Source: Burkholderia sp. Leaf177
GTDB taxonomy: Bacteria; Pseudomonadota; Gammaproteobacteria; Burkholderiales; Burkholderiaceae
DNA: 64,000 nucleotides
Direction: 5' to 3'
Assembly: GCF_001424345.1 (NCBI RefSeq)
Contig: NZ_LMPF01000008.1
Span: 1 to 64,000 of the forward strand
A program made the position numbers and the translations under genes. The stretch's first letter is position 1. The number at the start of each line of letters is the position of its first letter. The notes beneath the pieces were generated by a model. It saw only the letters and a list, made by a program, of their open reading frames with translations, did not search any database and was not told where the DNA came from. Shown here piece after piece: positions 61,850 through 64,000 of the stretch.

Positions 61850-62236
61850 TCAGCGTTTAATCATGCGAGTCAACGCGGAAATCTGCGGCGAGCAACTTCT
61901 TGCCGCCTCCTCTTCAATCTCGCGATAAAGCCGCACGATCTTTTCACCGACCGGCGTCAGTACACATCCACCGCCCGACGATCCCCCGGTTTCCGACGAT
62001 GTCGCCGGCGACTTGAGCGTGCCGTTCAATTCATCGATAAGCAACCACGCGCGCCGGTACGACATGCCCAGGCTGCGCGCTGCAGCGGAGATGGAGCCAT
62101 GCTCATGGACGGCTTCGAGCAAGTCGATTTTGCCCGGCCCAATAGCAACCGCGTCCGCCTGCCGGATGCGCATGCGAAAACGCACCTCGGGATGATTCGA
62201 CGCGGGCGTGGTTGGGTTTTTCGTGGATTTGGCCAT
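61850..62236 (-). CDS. ModE-type winged-helix regulator (DNA-binding domain only)
   Basis: A protein of about 128 residues; the ATG at 62236 is chosen but has no strong ribosome site, and an ATG at 62248 is possible. It has the ModE/LysR-like N-terminal domain: IGPGKIDLLEAVHEHGSISAAARSLGMSYRRAWLLIDELN, then GCVLTPVGEKIVRLYREIEEEA. The molybdate-binding (TOBE/MOP) half of full ModE is absent, as in short one-domain homologues. It follows the NifQ-like gene by 68 bp on the same strand, consistent with a molybdenum-related regulon. Whether it binds molybdate is doubtful without the second domain. Confidence 0.82.
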   Translation of the reverse strand: MAKSTKNPTTPASNHPEVRFRMRIRQADAVAIGPGKIDLLEAVHEHGSISAAARSLGMSYRRAWLLIDELNGTLKSPATSSETGGSSGGGCVLTPVGEKIVRLYREIEEEAARSCSPQISALTRMIKR

Positions 62237-62304
62237 GCGCGAAAGCATACACGAGCACAGCCCGGCAAGGCATTTACGGACCGCTAGACGGACAGTTCGC
62301 CGCG

Positions 62305-62859
62305 CTATGACCTCGCGCCAAAACAAAAATCAAAATCTTCGCAGCCGGGACATCCGGGCGCGGGGCGCGGCGTAAGTCCTGTCGACCACGCAAGTTCTCG
62401 CGCGAGGAATTTCTTCCATCGGGTTCCGTCGGTATTGCGTTTTACGAGCGCCGGGAAATAGCGGTCGAGCATGGCCGTGACATCGTCACGTCCGCCAAGT
62501 CCAAGATCACGCCATAAATGATCGGTACGCAAGCAAGCATGCGCGATGATCGTAGCGAGGCACTGCGCGTTTGTTATATCAGCGGAAACGGCAACATGAC
62601 TTAGCAGAAAATCGCTAAGCGATTGAATGAATGCCGCATGTTCTTCGGAACAAATTAAAACGCTTGCGGCAGGCGCCGCCAAGCCGCCGAAATGCCGCTC
62701 GTAAAGCCATGCAGTTTGCTTGCAAGACAAGCCCAGCAGATGCGTTTCATTGTGCGCAGAAAGCAGCGTTGCAAACAAAATCGTATCAGGAGAATGCGGA
62801 TTCGCCGATGCCGCAATCATGTCGGCGCGCGCTCTGCGGAATGAGCCGGGGCGTGTCAT
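62305..62859 (-). CDS. nifQ: NifQ-like protein lacking one cluster cysteine
   Basis: A protein of about 184 residues; the start (ATG at 62859) is uncertain, with the frame open to 62925 and another ATG at 62820. The second half fits NifQ: LWRDLGLGGRDDVTAMLDRYFPALVKRNTDGTRWKKF, then the C-terminal CPGCEDFDFC. NifQ normally has CxxxxCxxCxxxxxC for a Mo-Fe-S cluster; here only the last three Cys remain (CxxCxxxxxC) and the first position is Arg. NifQ supplies molybdenum for nitrogenase cofactor assembly, but no nif gene is in the window. Together with the ModE-type gene it suggests a molybdenum-handling role, inferred. Confidence 0.7.
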   Translation of the reverse strand: MTRPGSFRRARADMIAASANPHSPDTILFATLLSAHNETHLLGLSCKQTAWLYERHFGGLAAPAASVLICSEEHAAFIQSLSDFLLSHVAVSADITNAQCLATIIAHACLRTDHLWRDLGLGGRDDVTAMLDRYFPALVKRNTDGTRWKKFLARELAWSTGLTPRPAPGCPGCEDFDFCFGARS

Positions 62860-63088
62860 TGATGAGCGTGGAGCATGAGTTGAGCCACTCGGGCAACTAG
62901 TATGACACGCCACGGACATCGTCAAGCCATTGTGTCAGGAACCCTACAAAATCAAAAATCACGTTTACCAAACGCTGACCGATCGCTATATTCCCGTCGA
63001 TATTTCGCAAGCGAAATGCACCTGCAATAAAAGCCTGATCGCTGCACACCTAAGCAGCATCGACCTAATACAAATCCAGGAAAAGACG

Positions 63089-64000
63089 ATGAAAAATAAG
63101 ATCGTGGCGGCAGCCGCACTCAGCACGTTCGGAGTGGCCGCACATGCACAAAGCAGCGTAACGTTGTATGGCGTGATCGACGCCGGCGTGAGCTACGTCA
63201 GCAATGCCGCAACGGCAACGGGACACGACCATTTGATCCGCTTCGGCGACGGCGTTGCTCAAGGAAGCCGCTGGGGCCTGCGCGGTGCGGAAGATCTGGG
63301 TGGCGGACTGCAAGCCATCTTCACGTTGGAAAGCGGCTTCAGTTCCGGCGACGGCACGCTTGGTCAGGGCGGTGCATTGTTCGGCCGTCAGGCATATGTG
63401 GGCATTGCGAAGAAAGGTCTTGGCTCGGTCACGCTGGGCCGCCAGTACTCGTTCTCGACCGACTACCTCGGCAGTAATTATTCGATGGGCGGCCAGACGG
63501 CTGCCGGCAACTACGCCTATCACATCAACGACCTGGACCAGCTCACGTCAAGCCGTATCAACAACTCCGTCAAGTTCAGCAGCGCCGGTTTTTCAGGCCT
63601 GACCTTCGGCGCGTTGTACGGCTTCTCGAACCAGGCAGGATCGTTCGCCGGATCGCCGACGACCACGGCCGGCACGACGACAACGCAAGGTTCGTCGAGC
63701 ACGGTCAGCGCGGGTGTGAACTATGCGCAAGGACCGTTCGGCATTGGCGCGGCGTACACGAATATCCGCTTCCCGAACGGCGCAACCCCCGCGTTCAGCG
63801 TGAGCATCGCCAACGTGAATACGGGCGGCTTGCGTGACCTCGAAACCTTCGGCGTTGGCGCGCGCTACATGATTGGCGGCGGCACGGTCTGGGGCCTCTG
63901 GACGCACACCAAGTTCGAGCCGATCACAGGCGCGGAATCGAAGCTGAACAACTATGAACTAGGCGGAAAGTACGCGTTCACGCCAGCCTTGAGCGCGGGC
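63089..64000 (+). CDS. Gram-negative porin (OmpC-like), 3' end outside window
   Basis: The first 304 codons of a Burkholderia-type trimeric porin. The ATG at 63089 follows AGGA. A signal peptide (KNKIVAAAALSTFGVAAHA) is cleaved before QSSVTLYGVIDAGVSYVSN, the classic mature start of these porins. Further signs are SRWGLRGAEDLGGGLQAIFTLESGF and VTLGRQYSFSTDYLG (constriction-loop area). A Thr-rich loop lies near residues 190-205 (TTTAGTTTTQ). It forms a 16-stranded diffusion channel for small solutes. It is divergent from the NifQ-like gene with a 163-230 bp spacer. Confidence 0.93.
   Translation, partial: MKNKIVAAAALSTFGVAAHAQSSVTLYGVIDAGVSYVSNAATATGHDHLIRFGDGVAQGSRWGLRGAEDLGGGLQAIFTLESGFSSGDGTLGQGGALFGRQAYVGIAKKGLGSVTLGRQYSFSTDYLGSNYSMGGQTAAGNYAYHINDLDQLTSSRINNSVKFSSAGFSGLTFGALYGFSNQAGSFAGSPTTTAGTTTTQGSSSTVSAGVNYAQGPFGIGAAYTNIRFPNGATPAFSVSIANVNTGGLRDLETFGVGARYMIGGGTVWGLWTHTKFEPITGAESKLNNYELGGKYAFTPALSAG

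Overview
The window is 64 kb of GC-rich, densely coding DNA from a betaproteobacterium of the Burkholderiaceae, most likely the Paraburkholderia/Caballeronia group. This rests on a Burkholderia-type porin at the right edge, an RND efflux operon with its own heavy-metal-type two-component system, BetR and DUF2325 proteins, and many LysR/AraC-controlled catabolic operons. I see no rRNA, tRNA, CRISPR array, prophage or insertion sequence. The gene content (transport, catabolism, signalling; few housekeeping genes) suits a secondary replicon or an accessory part of the chromosome.

Layout. 1-2.7 kb: the 3' part of a probable type VI secretion peptidoglycan hydrolase (GH19-like), an overlapping exported partner that looks like its immunity protein, and a second small exported protein, all A+T-richer than the rest. 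3-11.1 kb: a leftward RND efflux operon (pump, adaptor, outer-membrane channel) followed by its response regulator and sensor kinase. 11.4-17 kb: a family 9 glycosyltransferase, a lipid-anchored glycoside hydrolase with a duplicated N-terminal module, and a GAF-PAS-PAS-GGDEF diguanylate cyclase. 17-22.8 kb: a LysR regulator divergent from an argininosuccinate-lyase paralogue that overlaps a polar amino-acid ABC transporter operon, then a PaiB-type protein.

22.8-35.2 kb: the most coherent system, a leftward island with a LysR regulator at its head. It encodes a DUF1338 2-oxoadipate dioxygenase/decarboxylase (HglS), an aminotransferase, an antiquitin-type aminoadipate semialdehyde dehydrogenase (AmaB), a PotABC-type transporter, a three-subunit flavin/iron-sulfur dehydrogenase and a solute-binding protein. 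Together they could import pipecolate, or an N-substituted lysine, and convert it by way of 2-aminoadipate and 2-oxoadipate to D-2-hydroxyglutarate. The three-subunit dehydrogenase stands where the single-subunit AmaA oxidase would be expected.

35.3-49.3 kb: a Fic-family toxin with an AbiEi/DUF6088-like partner, a PrpF-type isomerase, a secreted propeller-like protein, a PAS hybrid kinase, a LexA-controlled dinB-alkB repair operon, a chemoreceptor with a probable sigma-28 promoter, arsC, a class II aldolase and an agmatinase-family hydrolase. 49.6-56.1 kb: a BetR-receiver protein facing a hybrid kinase co-encoded with a periplasmic molybdopterin-fold-like protein, a NERD-helicase protein, a glutathione transferase, a 56-residue membrane protein and a single-domain receiver. 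56.5-59.6 kb: an AraC regulator, 4-hydroxyproline epimerase and a DapA-family deaminase, with a 16-bp sequence present three times around the divergent start region. 59.8-64 kb: a protein with a hexanucleotide repeat, a DUF2325 protein, a ModE-type regulator, a NifQ-like protein lacking one cluster cysteine, and the start of a porin.

All functional calls come from reading motifs and remembered family features; no database search was run.
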